The translations under genes and the position numbers were made by a program. 64,000 bases of DNA from Betaproteobacteria bacterium (GTDB taxonomy: Bacteria > Pseudomonadota > Gammaproteobacteria > Burkholderiales > Casimicrobiaceae): the NCBI GenBank assembly GCA_016704895.1, contig JADIZG010000002.1, positions 62,001 through 126,000 on the forward strand, in the 5' to 3' direction. The notes beneath the pieces were generated by a model that saw only the letters and a list, made by a program, of their open reading frames with translations, had not been told where the DNA came from and made no database searches. Positions 1 to 10,837 of the stretch are shown one piece after another. Numbering within the stretch: position 1 is the first letter of the stretch; each line of letters begins with the position of its first letter.

Positions 1-541
1 CCGCGACGGCATCCTCGACGTCTCGATCGCGCCGGCGCGCGTCGACGACGCGCTCGCGGACCGCGCGCGCGGAATCGCGACCGGCGTTGCGCGCGCGCTC
101 GACTACCGCGGCGTGCTGTGCGTCGAGATGTTCGTCACGCGCGGCGGCGAGATCCTGGTCAACGAGATGGCGCCGCGGCCGCACAACAGCGGCCACTACA
201 CGATCGACGCCTGCGCGACGTCGCAGTTCGAGCAGCAGGCGCGGGTGCTCGCCGGGCTGCCGCTCGGCGACACGATGCAGCACACGCCCGCCGTGATGGT
301 GAACGTACTCGGTGACGCCTGGTTCGACGGCCCGCAGGCGGCCGGTCCGCGCGACCCCGACTGGACGCGCGTGCTCGCGCATCCGCTCGCCAAGCTGCAC
401 CTCTACGGCAAACACGAGCCGCGCCGCGGCCGCAAGATGGGCCACGTCACCTGCCTCGGCGCGACGCTCGCCGACGCGATCGCGACCGCGCGCGCGGTGA
501 AGCTCGATCTCGGCATCCCGGGCGCCGACGAACTGGCGTGA
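1..541 (+). CDS. purK: N5-carboxyaminoimidazole ribonucleotide synthase, C-terminal part
   Basis: Only the last 179 codons are present; the frame is open from base 2. PurK is an ATP-grasp enzyme that carboxylates aminoimidazole ribonucleotide with ATP and bicarbonate in purine synthesis. The visible part holds the ATP-grasp core (GVLCVEMF, then NEMAPRPHNSGHYTID, the typical metal/ATP-binding segment) and the C-terminal domain with LHLYGKHEPRRGRKMGH, which is characteristic of PurK. The TGA stop overlaps the GTG start of the next gene by 4 bases, so the two are probably translated from one transcript. The 5' part, and the usual partner purE, lie outside the window. Confidence 0.95.
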   Translation, partial: RDGILDVSIAPARVDDALADRARGIATGVARALDYRGVLCVEMFVTRGGEILVNEMAPRPHNSGHYTIDACATSQFEQQARVLAGLPLGDTMQHTPAVMVNVLGDAWFDGPQAAGPRDPDWTRVLAHPLAKLHLYGKHEPRRGRKMGHVTCLGATLADAIATARAVKLDLGIPGADELA

Positions 542-1734
542 CCGCGCCGACCCCATCCGACAGCGAGGCTCCCCTGCACGGGGTGCGCGTCCTCGACCTG
601 ACGCGGCTCCTCCCCGGCCCGGTCTGCACGCTGCACCTCGCCGACCTCGGCGCCGACGTGATCAAGGTCGAGGACACCGGCGCGGGCGATTACGCGCGCG
701 CGCTGGGCGCGAAGCCGGGCGCGACGAGCGCGTTCTTCCGGATGGTCAACCGCAACAAGCGCTCGGTCGCGCTCGACCTCAAGGACGCGCGCGGACGCGA
801 CGCGTTCCTCGCGCTCGCCCGGCGTGCCGACGTCGTCGTCGAGAGTTTCCGTCCCGGCGTCGTCGCGTCGCTCGGCGTCGACTACGAGGCGGTCCGCGCG
901 GTCCGCCCGTCGATCGTCTACGCGTCGATCACCGGCTACGGCCAGACGGGCCCGCGCGCGAAGGCGGCCGGGCACGACATCAATTACCTGGGCTACGCGG
1001 GCGTCCTCGACCAGACCGGGACGCGCGGCGGCCCGCCCGCATTGTCGAACCTCCAGATCGCGGATCTCCTGGGCGGCGCGCTGACGGCAGCGGTGGCGAT
1101 CCTGGCAGCCGTCGTCGCCGCGCAGCGCACCGGGCGCGGGCGCTACGTCGACGTCGCGATGGCCGACGGCGCGCTCGCGCACAACATCTTCTCGCTGCAC
1201 GCGCTCGAGCAGGCGGGGCGCACGATGCCGCGCGGCGAGGACCTCCTCACCGGCGGCGTCCCCTGCTACGGCGTCTACCCGACGAAGGACGGCCGCTGGC
1301 TCGCGGTCGGCGCGCTCGAGGACAAGTTCTGGCGCACGGTCTGCACGACGATCGGGCGGCCCGACCTCGTCGCGGGACATCTCGCGGTCGGCGACGAAGG
1401 CGCCCGCGTGCGCGCGGAGCTCGACGCCGTGTTCGGCGCACGCACGCTCGCCGACTGGGTCGCGCGCTTCGGCGGGGTCGACGCGTGCGTCACGCCGGTC
1501 GCGACGCTCGACGAGGCGCTCCGCGACGAGCAGTTCGCCGCGCGCGGCATGGTCGTGACCGGCGCGGACGGTGCGCACTCGTACGCGCCGCCGTGGACGA
1601 TATCGGGCCACGCGTTCCGCGTCGCTCGCGACGCGCCCACCCAGGGTGAGCACACGGCGGAGGTGCTGCGGGAGGCGGGGATCGACGGTGCCGAAATCGA
1701 AGCGATGTTCGCCGCGGGCGCAGCGCGACGCTAG
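538..1734 (+). CDS. CaiB/BaiF family (class III) CoA-transferase
   Basis: This 398-residue protein has the length and fold signature of formyl-CoA/carnitine CoA-transferases. It opens with GVRVLDLTRLLPGP and LADLGADVIKVE, the classic N-terminal motif, followed by NRNKRSVALDLK and VVVESFRPGV. The candidate catalytic Asp is in VDVAMADGAL. Such enzymes move CoA between carboxylic acids through a glutamyl/aspartyl anhydride. The GTG start overlaps the purK stop (GTGA), suggesting translational coupling, although the functions are unrelated. Its stop abuts the stop of the convergent minus-strand isomerase with no spacer (GCTAGC covers both ends), leaving no room for a terminator. Substrate is unknown; a role in branched-chain acid breakdown is only suggested by the neighbouring operon. 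Confidence 0.9.
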   Translation: MTAPTPSDSEAPLHGVRVLDLTRLLPGPVCTLHLADLGADVIKVEDTGAGDYARALGAKPGATSAFFRMVNRNKRSVALDLKDARGRDAFLALARRADVVVESFRPGVVASLGVDYEAVRAVRPSIVYASITGYGQTGPRAKAAGHDINYLGYAGVLDQTGTRGGPPALSNLQIADLLGGALTAAVAILAAVVAAQRTGRGRYVDVAMADGALAHNIFSLHALEQAGRTMPRGEDLLTGGVPCYGVYPTKDGRWLAVGALEDKFWRTVCTTIGRPDLVAGHLAVGDEGARVRAELDAVFGARTLADWVARFGGVDACVTPVATLDEALRDEQFAARGMVVTGADGAHSYAPPWTISGHAFRVARDAPTQGEHTAEVLREAGIDGAEIEAMFAAGAARR

Positions 1735-2421
1735 CTAGCCCGCCGTGCCGACGATTCGCGTGCGCCGCTTCGCCGCGGCGCCCTTCGCGGGACGCGCGTC
1801 GCGCGACGCGCCGACCGGCAGCGAGGAAACGCGCGCGTACTCGGGATCGTCGTAGCGGCACCCGGCGAGCACGTAGTCGGCGGCCATCGCGGTCGCGTCG
1901 ACGCCCCAGAACAGCTCGTCGCCGACCGCGAGCGTCGGCACGCCGAACACGCCGCGCGCGATCGCCTCGTCGGTGTTGCGCCTCAACTCGTCCTTGACCT
2001 CGGGCGACGCGATGCGCGCGTCGGCGTCGGGGAGCGCGAGGTCGTGCGTGAGCTCGGCCCACTCGATCGGCAGGTCGGGCAGGCGGCCGTCCTTCCAGAC
2101 GAAGCGGAAGATCCTGTGCACGGCGTCGGGCGCGCAGTCGCACGCGATCGCGAGGCGCAGGAGCGGCAGCGGATTGAACGGGTGCTCGTGCGGGAACTTG
2201 AGCGGGATGCCGAGCTTGCGCGCCTGCCAGACGACGAACCGGTAGGTGAAGTTCCGCTTGGCCGTGATCTCGGCCGGCCCCTTCTGCCCGTTCGCGTCGA
2301 GCAAACCCGCGAACAGCACCGGGCGGAAGCGGATCGCAACGCGCGGCGGCAGCGACGAGAGCCGCTCGCTCTGCAGGTACGCGAACGGCGACACGAAGTC
2401 GAAGTACCAGTCGACGATCAT
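1735..2421 (-). CDS. DsbA-family 2-hydroxychromene-2-carboxylate isomerase-like protein
   Basis: The 228-residue protein begins MIVDWYFDFVSPFAYLQSE, the start typical of the HCCA isomerase branch of the thioredoxin fold (kappa-class GST relatives). Later it has RGVFGVPTLAVGDELFWGVD, the conserved cis-Pro region and C-terminal tail of the family. Known members isomerise hydroxychromene carboxylate in naphthalene breakdown, but many act on unknown substrates with glutathione. I chose the ATG at 2421 over a TTG seven codons upstream because the fold begins right there. It is the last gene of the long minus-strand leucine-catabolism cluster, and a paralogue lies at 11864-12487. The Lys/Arg-rich tail (last 25 residues) is unusual. 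Confidence 0.8.
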   Translation of the reverse strand: MIVDWYFDFVSPFAYLQSERLSSLPPRVAIRFRPVLFAGLLDANGQKGPAEITAKRNFTYRFVVWQARKLGIPLKFPHEHPFNPLPLLRLAIACDCAPDAVHRIFRFVWKDGRLPDLPIEWAELTHDLALPDADARIASPEVKDELRRNTDEAIARGVFGVPTLAVGDELFWGVDATAMAADYVLAGCRYDDPEYARVSSLPVGASRDARPAKGAAAKRRTRIVGTAG

Positions 2422-2449
2422 GGCGTATCCCGCGCACGGCAAGCCATCG

Positions 2450-3117
2450 CTAGCATCCGCGCGCCACGATCTGCGCCTCGGCCTCGGCGAGCGCCCGTCG
2501 ATCCGCGTCGGTGACCACAGGCTGCGGCCCGGGGGGCAAGTCGCCTCTCTCCGCCGCCGCCTTGCGGGCCCAGTCGGGATCCTCGGCCTGGGCGATCCGC
2601 CGCCGGTAGTGGTCGACCTGCTCCCTCAGGTCCTTGCAGATCATCGGCCTGATCTCCGCGTCGACCTTCGCCTTCCGGTCCGCTTGCTCGCGCGCGTCGG
2701 CCTCGTGGTCGAGCACTTCGTCTCGTAGTTCTGCTCGGCCTCGAGGACGCGTCGCCGCAGCTCCTCCAAGTTCACGGCGCCCGTGGTCCCGTCCGCGAAA
2801 GCCAGGAGGACGTCCATGTAGCCCTTGCACTCCGGGCTCAAGGCCCGGTACTTCGGCGATTCGTTCGCCGCCTCCCGGAACGAACGATTCGCGAGTCGGT
2901 GCTCTTCGTCTCGCCTGGCGTCGTCGGCGTCCGTCGTGGCGGCGACAGCGCCCGGCTGCGTCGGCGGGACGACGCCGGGACTGACGGCCTGCGCCATCGT
3001 CGCATCGCGCTTCGCGTCGAGGTAATGGTTCAACCCCCAGACGCCCGCCAGCACCGCAACGGCGACGACCGTGATCGCAAGGGATACCGCGGGCCACGAC
3101 CTCCCGGCCTGCCTCAT
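2450..3117 (-). CDS. Hypothetical membrane-anchored Cys protein, frame broken near 2716
   Basis: I do not recognise the family. The first 130 codons give one N-terminal membrane segment (about residues 8-27) followed by a soluble part with LSPECKGYMDVLL and a Cys at the end of ETKC. At about 2716 the sensible reading moves to another frame, continuing with HEADAREQADRKAKVDAE, then MICKDLREQVDHYRRR, and ending ARGC at 2450. With one base added the product would be 222 residues. Alternatively two genes overlap here: a second could start at GTG 2716 (88 residues). The start overlaps the stop of the upstream paralogue by 4 bases (ATGA). Both proteins share LSPEC and a Cys near the end of the repeat unit, so this is a tandem duplication. 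Confidence 0.5.
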
Positions 3118-3518
3118 GTGCAGCTCGCGCCGAAACGCGACTCGGCTTCCTCGGCGCGCTGGCGATCGGCCGCCGAAACGTCGGGCTTGTCCGTCGCCTC
3201 GACGTAGGCGTCGATGAAGCCGCGGCACTCGGGACTGAGCGCGTTGTAGTGCTCGGTCCCGACCAACTGCTTCAGCCCCGAACCTCCGTGCCTTTCGGCA
3301 AATGCGCGAGCCTCCTCGTGCTCGCGCGCTTCGGCCGCCTTCGGGTCGAGCGGCCTCGCCGCCACGGTGTCGCCGCGTTGCGCGGCGGCTTCGATCTTTT
3401 CCGTGACGGCCCGCTCGGCGCGGTGCTTGGACGAACGCCACGCCACCATCGCCGCGAGCGCGACGGCGACGATCGCGAGCACCGCTACAGCGAACGTGGT
3501 GCCGCGACTTCTGGCCAT
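3114..3518 (-). CDS. Hypothetical single-span membrane protein with Cys pair
   Basis: The 134-residue product has an N-terminal transmembrane segment (about residues 7-24), a charged Ala/Glu-rich middle and the module NALSPECRGFIDAYVE with a second Cys two residues from the C-terminus (GASCT). It resembles the first 130 residues of the next gene downstream, so the two are tandem paralogues. The ATG lies 2 bases after the stop of the DUF1289 gene, and its stop overlaps the next start by 4 bases, which places it firmly in the operon. The Cys pair facing the periplasm could form a disulfide. No function can be assigned from sequence. Confidence 0.7.
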   Translation of the reverse strand: MARSRGTTFAVAVLAIVAVALAAMVAWRSSKHRAERAVTEKIEAAAQRGDTVAARPLDPKAAEAREHEEARAFAERHGGSGLKQLVGTEHYNALSPECRGFIDAYVEATDKPDVSAADRQRAEEAESRFGASCT

Positions 3519-3520
3519 GG

Positions 3521-3736
3521 CTACCCCTCCCTGTCCAGGATCTCCGGCGCGGCCAGCGCCAGCTTGCGCCCCGGAAGCGCCGCGACGATCGCGCGTCGCG
3601 CGTCGTCGTCGAGCACGCTCCACGCGGCGATCTCGTCGAGCGTGCGGTGGCAGCCGGCACACAGCCCGATCCGCGCGTCCATCACGCACACGGAAACGCA
3701 GGGAGAAGCGACGGCGCCCGCGGGGACCGGACTCAT
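3521..3736 (-). CDS. DUF1289 family Cys-rich small protein
   Basis: A 71-residue protein with the DUF1289 pattern: CVSVCVMDARIGLCAGCHRT near residues 13-32 gives four clustered cysteines, followed by a Trp/Leu helix. Family members are thought to bind a metal or Fe-S cluster; no biochemical role is established. The ATG overlaps the HMG-CoA lyase stop by 4 bases and its own stop is 2 bases before the next start, so it is co-translated with the leucine pathway genes. DUF1289 genes commonly sit beside catabolic or redox genes in proteobacteria, so the link to leucine breakdown may be incidental. Confidence 0.85.
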   Translation of the reverse strand: MSPVPAGAVASPCVSVCVMDARIGLCAGCHRTLDEIAAWSVLDDDARRAIVAALPGRKLALAAPEILDREG

Positions 3737-4671
3737 GTCGAGACCGGCGCGAGCGCCGCGTCCTTCGCGTCGAGCGCCCGCGCGACGCGCGAGTTCGTCG
3801 CGCGACCGAGGTGATCCGAGATGAATCGTCCCGCGGCGCGCAATCGCGTGAGGTCGATCCCGGTCTCGATCCCGAGCCCGTGGAGCAGGTAGACGACGTC
3901 CTCGGTCGCGACGTTGCCGGTCGCCCCCTTCGCGTACGGGCAGCCCCCGAGCCCCGCGACGCTCGCATCGAACGTCGCGATGCCGAGCTCGAGGCTCGCG
4001 TAGACGTTCGCGAGCGCCATCCCGTAGGTGTCGTGGAAGTGGCCGCTGACCTCGGCGACCGGATAGACCGCGAGCGCGGCTTCCATCGCGCGCTGCGTCG
4101 CGCCCGGCGTGCCGACGCCGATCGTGTCGGCGACGCCGACGTGCTGCACCCCGATGTCGTGCATCAGCCTCGCGACGTAGCCGACCGCCTCCGGCTTCAC
4201 CTCGCCCTCGTACGGGCAGCCGAGGCAGCACGAGATCGCGCCGCGCACGCGCACGCCCGCGTCGAGCGCGGCGCGCGTCACCGGCCGGAAGCGCTCGATC
4301 GACTCGGCGATCGAGCAGTTGATGTTCTTCTGCGAGAACGCCTCGCTCGCGGCGCCGAACACGACGACTTCGTCGGCCTTCGCGACGAGCGCGCCCTCGA
4401 AGCCCTTCATGTTCGGCGTCAGCACCGCGTACGTGACGCCCGGGCGGCGGCGGATGCGCGCCATCACGTCGGCGGCGTCGGCCATCTGCGGCACCCACTT
4501 CGGCGAGACGAAGCTCGTCGCCTCGATCGACGGGACGCCCGCGTCCGCGAGCGCCTCGATCAGCGCGACCTTCACGTCGGTCGGAACGACGCCCTTCTCG
4601 TTCTGCAGCCCGTCGCGCGGGCCGACGTCGACCAGGCGGACGCGCTTCGGGAAGCAGGACGGCGCAGCCAT
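3733..4671 (-). CDS. liuE: Hydroxymethylglutaryl-CoA lyase
   Basis: This 312-residue enzyme splits HMG-CoA into acetyl-CoA and acetoacetate, the last step of leucine breakdown. The DRE-TIM barrel signatures are all visible: VDVGPRDGLQNEKG at the N-terminus, ATSFVSPKWVPQ, the metal-ligand HFHDTYG, and the catalytic loop GGCPYAKGATGNVATED carrying the conserved Cys. The length matches bacterial HMG-CoA lyases. It follows the hydroxyacid dehydrogenase by 3 bases and overlaps the DUF1289 gene by 4. Together with the isovaleryl-CoA dehydrogenase, carboxylase subunits and hydratase upstream it completes the pathway. Confidence 0.97.
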   Translation of the reverse strand: MAAPSCFPKRVRLVDVGPRDGLQNEKGVVPTDVKVALIEALADAGVPSIEATSFVSPKWVPQMADAADVMARIRRRPGVTYAVLTPNMKGFEGALVAKADEVVVFGAASEAFSQKNINCSIAESIERFRPVTRAALDAGVRVRGAISCCLGCPYEGEVKPEAVGYVARLMHDIGVQHVGVADTIGVGTPGATQRAMEAALAVYPVAEVSGHFHDTYGMALANVYASLELGIATFDASVAGLGGCPYAKGATGNVATEDVVYLLHGLGIETGIDLTRLRAAGRFISDHLGRATNSRVARALDAKDAALAPVST

Positions 4672-4674
4672 GGA

Positions 4675-5603
4675 TCAGTATCCTTTCGAGCGATCGACGA
4701 CACCGGTCACCGGCATCCCGCGCTCGAGCGCGCGGAGCTTCGCGGCGACCTGCGCGGCCGCCTCGGCGACGAGCGTGACCGCGGACACGTGCGGCGTGAT
4801 CGTGATCCCCGAATGATGCCAGAACGGGTGCGAGGGAGGCAGCGGCTCGTCGCGGAACACGTCGAGCGTCGCGTGGCCGAGATGGCCGCGATCGAGCGCC
4901 GCGACGAGGTCCGCCTCGACGACCAGGTCGCCCCGCCCCAGGTTCACGACGTGCGCGCCGGCGGGAAGCGCCGCGAACGCGGCCGCGTCGAGGAGACCGC
5001 GCGTCGCCTCGGTCGACGGCAGCAGCGCGATCGCCATGCGCGAGCGCGCGAGAAACGCCCGGAGCGCCGGCGGCCCCGCGAACGCCTCGGCGCCGGGAAT
5101 CGCGCGCGCCGAGCGGCTCCAGGTGGCAAGCGGGAAGCCGAACGGCGAGAGCGCGCGCACGACGGCCTGCGCGAGCACGCCCGCCCCGAGGATGCCGACG
5201 CCGAACGCCGACTTGTCGCGCCGGTCGAGCGGCGACCAGTGGCCGGCCCGCTGCGCGCGCACGTAGTGGTCGGCGTCGCGGAACTCGCGCAGCACCGCGA
5301 GCACCGCGTACTCGGCCATCTGCACGGCCATGCCGGCGTCCTCGAGCCGCACGACGGGCACGTCCGCCGGGAGCGTCTCGATCGCGAGGAGCGCGTCGAC
5401 GCCGGCCCCGAGGTTGAAGATCGCGCGGCGGACGCGCACGCGACGGAAGACCTCCGTCGGAGGCTTCCAGACCAGCGCGTAGTCGACCTCCGACGGCGCG
5501 TCGCCGGGCCAGCGGTGGATCCTCGCATCGGGCAGGAGCGCCGCGAACGCCCGGTGCCAGCGGTCCGCGCGGTCGGACCGCTCGGTGGCGGCGAGCAGGA
5601 CGT

Positions 5604-5607
<4 letters not shown>
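4675..5607 (-). CDS. D-2-hydroxyacid dehydrogenase (glyoxylate/hydroxypyruvate reductase A-like)
   Basis: The 310-residue protein looks like GhrA-type reductases, which reduce glyoxylate or hydroxypyruvate with NAD(P)H. Visible motifs are FNLGAGVDAL, the dinucleotide-binding FGVGILGAGVLAQAV, HVVNLGRGDLVVEADL with the substrate-binding Arg of the family, DVFRDEPLP (the catalytic Glu region) and ITITPHVSAV (catalytic His). The chosen GTG start at 5607 overlaps the stop of the carboxylase alpha gene (GTGA). A hydroxyacid dehydrogenase has no standard step in leucine breakdown; it might reduce a branched 2-keto acid or simply share the transcript. Confidence 0.88.
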
Positions 5608-7610
<2,003 letters not shown>

Positions 7611-7685
7611 GTCAGGCCCTTCGGTCGGCGTCGTTGCGCCGCGACGCTTCGTCCCGGGAGCGAAAGCGCGGTTCGTCGCGGGCAG

Positions 7686-8339
7686 TCACGTCGGGCTCCC
7701 GCCGCGGGGGCCGCCCGTCATGTCGCTGCGGACGCCACCCAGTCCCGCGACCCGGTCGAACATCCTGCCGATGAGCCGCACGAGCTTCGGGACGAGCCAG
7801 ATCATCAGCAGGACGAGGAGGAGGAGCACGGCGAGCGCGACGTAGGGATGCTCCCACGCGAGCCACAGGACGACCCCGACCGCGAGGTCCTCGCCGAACG
7901 AGGCGGCCCAGTTCGAGAACGGCTCGGGCGACGTGTTGATCGCCATCCGGCTTCCGGCCTTCGTGAAGTGGCTGCCCGCGGCCAGCGTGCCGCCGAGGAT
8001 CGCCGCGGCGAGCGCCGCCGCCGCCGACCCGTCGCCGAACACGCTCGCGGCGAGCGCGGCGCCCGCCGGGATGCGCACGAACGTCTGGATCGCGTCCCAC
8101 ACGGTGTCGACGCCGGGAATCTTGTCGGCGAAGAACTCGACGGCGAACATGAATCCCGACGCCGCGAGCACGAACGGATGCGTCAGCACCGACAGGCCGC
8201 CGGGCAGCGGCACCCATCCGAGGTAGCCCAGCCCCCCGACGATGAACAGCACCGCGTACAGGCGGATGCCGGACGCCCATCCCAGCGCCGCCGCGATCGC
8301 GACGAGCTGCCAGACATCGAACGGGGAATCGGCAGGCAT
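7686..8339 (-). CDS. DUF4126 domain multi-pass membrane protein
   Basis: The 217-residue product has about five hydrophobic segments, including one near the start, a Gly/Ala-rich pair around residues 110-140 and a very hydrophobic C-terminal one (VALAVLLLLVLLMIWLVP). The segments around LGWASGIRLYAVLF and AAGSHFTKAGSRMAINTSPEPFSNW are typical of DUF4126 proteins, whose function is unknown. It lies inside the leucine operon between the hydratase (13 bases upstream) and the carboxylase alpha subunit (75 bases downstream). Its position suggests co-expression, not necessarily a role in the pathway. Confidence 0.85.
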   Translation of the reverse strand: MPADSPFDVWQLVAIAAALGWASGIRLYAVLFIVGGLGYLGWVPLPGGLSVLTHPFVLAASGFMFAVEFFADKIPGVDTVWDAIQTFVRIPAGAALAASVFGDGSAAAALAAAILGGTLAAGSHFTKAGSRMAINTSPEPFSNWAASFGEDLAVGVVLWLAWEHPYVALAVLLLLVLLMIWLVPKLVRLIGRMFDRVAGLGGVRSDMTGGPRGGSPT

Positions 8340-8352
8340 CGGACGATCGCCT

Positions 8353-9210
8353 TCAGCGCTTGCCCTTCTTCGACCGCAGCGCCGCCGGCACCCACGCCGG
8401 CGAACGCTTCGCCAGGAACGCCGCAATGCCCTCGCGCGCCTCGTCCGACGCGCGGACCGTCGCGATGCGCTCGACGGTGTCGGCGATCACGCGCTCGTCG
8501 ACGGGGCGGTCCGCGACCGCGCGGACCAGCGCCTTCGCCTCCCGTTGCGCGTTCGGACCGGCGACGAGGAGCGCGCCGAGGATCTCGTTCACGCGCTCGT
8601 CGAGCTCGCCGGGCAGCACGATGTCGTGCAGCAGGCCGATGCGGTACGCCTCGGCGGCGTCGAAGCGCTCGCCGGTCAGGAAATAGCGCCGCGCCTGCCG
8701 CGCGCCGATCGCCGAGACGACGTACGGACCGATCGTCGCGGGGATGAGGCCGAGCTTCGCCTCGGAGAGCGCGAACGTCGTGTCGTTCGCGCCGATCGCC
8801 ACGTCGCAGCACGCGACCAGGCCGACGCCGCCGCCGTACGCCGGGCCGTGCACGCGCGCGACCGTCGGCTTCGGGCAGGTCGCGATCGTCGAGAGCATCG
8901 CCGCGAGCGCGCCGGCGTCGGCGAGGTTCTCCTTGCGGCCGTAGCCCGCCATCCGCCGCATCCAGTCGAGGTCCGCGCCCGCGCAGAAGCTCGAGCCCGC
9001 GCCGTGCAGCAGGATCGCGCGGACCGCCGGATCGTCGCCGGCCTCGCGCACGGCCGCCGTCAGCTCGGCGATCAGCGTCTCGTCGAACGCGTTGTGGACT
9101 TCGGGGCGCGCGAGCCCGATCAGCGCCACGCCTTCGCGCCGGAGGACCTCGATCGTCGTCCGTCCGCCTGCCGGCGCCGCGGCGCCGGAGGCCGTCTTCT
9201 TCTTCGCCAT
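8353..9210 (-). CDS. liuC: Methylglutaconyl-CoA hydratase (enoyl-CoA hydratase family)
   Basis: This 285-residue crotonase-fold protein has SSFCAGADLDWMRRM (oxyanion hole region) and ARVHGPAYGGGVGLVACCD, followed by FALSEAKLGLIPATIGPYV. The ADLDWMR segment is commonly seen in methylglutaconyl-CoA hydratases, and its place beside the carboxylase beta subunit supports that substrate. It would hydrate 3-methylglutaconyl-CoA to HMG-CoA. A 15-residue Lys/Ala/Gly-rich N-terminal extension (MAKKKTASGAAAPAGG) precedes the fold, and the C-terminus is also basic (SKKGKR). It starts 8 bases after the carboxylase beta stop. Confidence 0.92.
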   Translation of the reverse strand: MAKKKTASGAAAPAGGRTTIEVLRREGVALIGLARPEVHNAFDETLIAELTAAVREAGDDPAVRAILLHGAGSSFCAGADLDWMRRMAGYGRKENLADAGALAAMLSTIATCPKPTVARVHGPAYGGGVGLVACCDVAIGANDTTFALSEAKLGLIPATIGPYVVSAIGARQARRYFLTGERFDAAEAYRIGLLHDIVLPGELDERVNEILGALLVAGPNAQREAKALVRAVADRPVDERVIADTVERIATVRASDEAREGIAAFLAKRSPAWVPAALRSKKGKR

Positions 9211-9218
9211 GCCCGTCC

Positions 9219-10826
9219 CTACATCCTGAATACGCCGAACCGCGTGGGCGGGATCGGCCGGTTGAGCGACGCCGAGATCGCGAGGGCGAGCACGCGCCGC
9301 GTGTCGGCCGGGTCGATGACGCCGTCGTCCCACAGGCGGGCGCTCGCGTAGTAGGGATGCCCCTCGCGATCGTACTGGGCGCGGATCGGCGCCTTGAACG
9401 CCTCCTCCTCGTCCGCGCTCCACTTGCCGCCCTTCGCCTCGATCGTGTCGCGCCGGATCGTCGCGAGCACGGTCGCGGCCTGCTCGCCGCCCATCACCGA
9501 GATGCGCGCGTTGGGCCACATCCAGAGGAAGCGCGGCGAGAACGCGCGGCCGCACATCCCGTAGTTGCCGGCGCCGAAGCTGCCGCCGATGATCACGGTG
9601 AACTTCGGCACCTGCGCGCACGAGACCGCGGTCACCATCTTGGCGCCGTCCCTCGCGATGCCGCCGGCCTCGTACTTCTTCCCGACCATGAAGCCCGTGA
9701 CGTTCTGCAAGAACACGAGCGGGATGCCGCGCTGGCAGCACAGCTCGATGAAGTGCGCGCCCTTCTGCGCGGACTCGCCGTAGAGCACGCCGTTGTTCGC
9801 GACGATCCCGACCGGGTAGCCCCACAGGCGCGCGAAGCCGGTGACGAGCGTCGTGCCGTAGCGCGCCTTGAACTCGTCGAGCTCGCTCGCGTCGACGATG
9901 CGCGCGATCACCTCGCGCACGTCGTAGGGCTTGCGGATGTCGGCGTTGATCACGCCGTAGAGCTCCTCCGCGGCGTAGAGCGGCTCGCGCGGCGCGACGG
10001 GCTCGACCGCGGCGCGCCGCGGCGGCTCGAGCTTCGCGACGATCGAGCGCACGATCGAGAGCGCGTGGTGGTCGTTGAGCGCGTAGTGATCCGCGACGCC
10101 CGAGACGCGCGTGTGGACGTCGGCGCCGCCCAGCTCCTCGGCGGTCACGATCTCGCCGGTCGCCGCCTTCACGAGCGGCGGGCCGCCGAGGAAGATCGTG
10201 CCCTGGTCGCGCACGATGATCGACTCGTCGGCCATCGCCGGGACGTAGGCGCCGCCCGCGGTGCACGACCCCATCACCGCGGCGATCTGGGGGATGCCCT
10301 CGGACGACAGCGTCGCCTGGTTGTAGAAGATGCGGCCGAAGTGGTCGCGATCCGGGAACACGTCGACCTGGTTGGGGAGGTTCGCGCCGCCCGAGTCGAC
10401 GAGGTAGATGCACGGCAGCCGGTTGTCGCGCGCGATCTCCTGCGCGCGCACGTGCTTCTTCACGGTCAGCGGGAAGTACGTGCCGCCCTTGACCGTCGCG
10501 TCGTTGCACACGATCACGCACTCGCGGCCCGCGACGCGGCCCACGCCGGTGACGATGCCGGCGGAGGCGATCGTCCCGTCGTACATGCCGTAGGCGGCCA
10601 GCGGCGAAAGCTCGAGGAACGGACTGCCCGGATCGACGAGTGCGCGAACGCGCTCGCGCGGCAGCAGCTTGCCGCGTGCGGTGTGCTTCGCGCTCGCGAC
10701 CTCGCCGCCGCCCGCCTCGACCTCGGCGACTTTCGAGCGCAGGTCGGCGACGAGCTCGGACATCGCCTGGCGGTTCTTCGCGAAGACGGGGTCGCGCGGG
10801 TCGAGCCGGCTTTCGATGACAGGCAT
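9219..10826 (-). CDS. liuB: Methylcrotonoyl-CoA carboxylase beta subunit (carboxyltransferase)
   Basis: The 535-residue protein is a complete carboxyltransferase. It begins MPVIESRLDPRDPVFAKNR and carries KHTARGKLLPRERV, PCIYLVDSGGANLPNQ, GSCTAGGAYVPAM, VFLQNVTGFMVG and GSFGAGNYGMCGRAFSP, which match MCC beta chains from bacteria and eukaryotes more than propionyl-CoA carboxylases. It transfers carboxybiotin CO2 to 3-methylcrotonyl-CoA. The ATG at 10826 follows the GST gene by 11 bases. It works with the alpha subunit encoded at 5604-7610. Confidence 0.97.
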   Translation of the reverse strand: MPVIESRLDPRDPVFAKNRQAMSELVADLRSKVAEVEAGGGEVASAKHTARGKLLPRERVRALVDPGSPFLELSPLAAYGMYDGTIASAGIVTGVGRVAGRECVIVCNDATVKGGTYFPLTVKKHVRAQEIARDNRLPCIYLVDSGGANLPNQVDVFPDRDHFGRIFYNQATLSSEGIPQIAAVMGSCTAGGAYVPAMADESIIVRDQGTIFLGGPPLVKAATGEIVTAEELGGADVHTRVSGVADHYALNDHHALSIVRSIVAKLEPPRRAAVEPVAPREPLYAAEELYGVINADIRKPYDVREVIARIVDASELDEFKARYGTTLVTGFARLWGYPVGIVANNGVLYGESAQKGAHFIELCCQRGIPLVFLQNVTGFMVGKKYEAGGIARDGAKMVTAVSCAQVPKFTVIIGGSFGAGNYGMCGRAFSPRFLWMWPNARISVMGGEQAATVLATIRRDTIEAKGGKWSADEEEAFKAPIRAQYDREGHPYYASARLWDDGVIDPADTRRVLALAISASLNRPIPPTRFGVFRM

Positions 10827-10837
10827 GGGTGGTCGGA

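Noticed and set aside
2450..3097. A 215-codon frame covering the small Cys protein
   Set aside because: Its first half is Arg-rich shadow sequence opposite in character to the membrane-anchored reading from ATG 3117; only its C-terminal 88 codons look real and are included in the broken gene.
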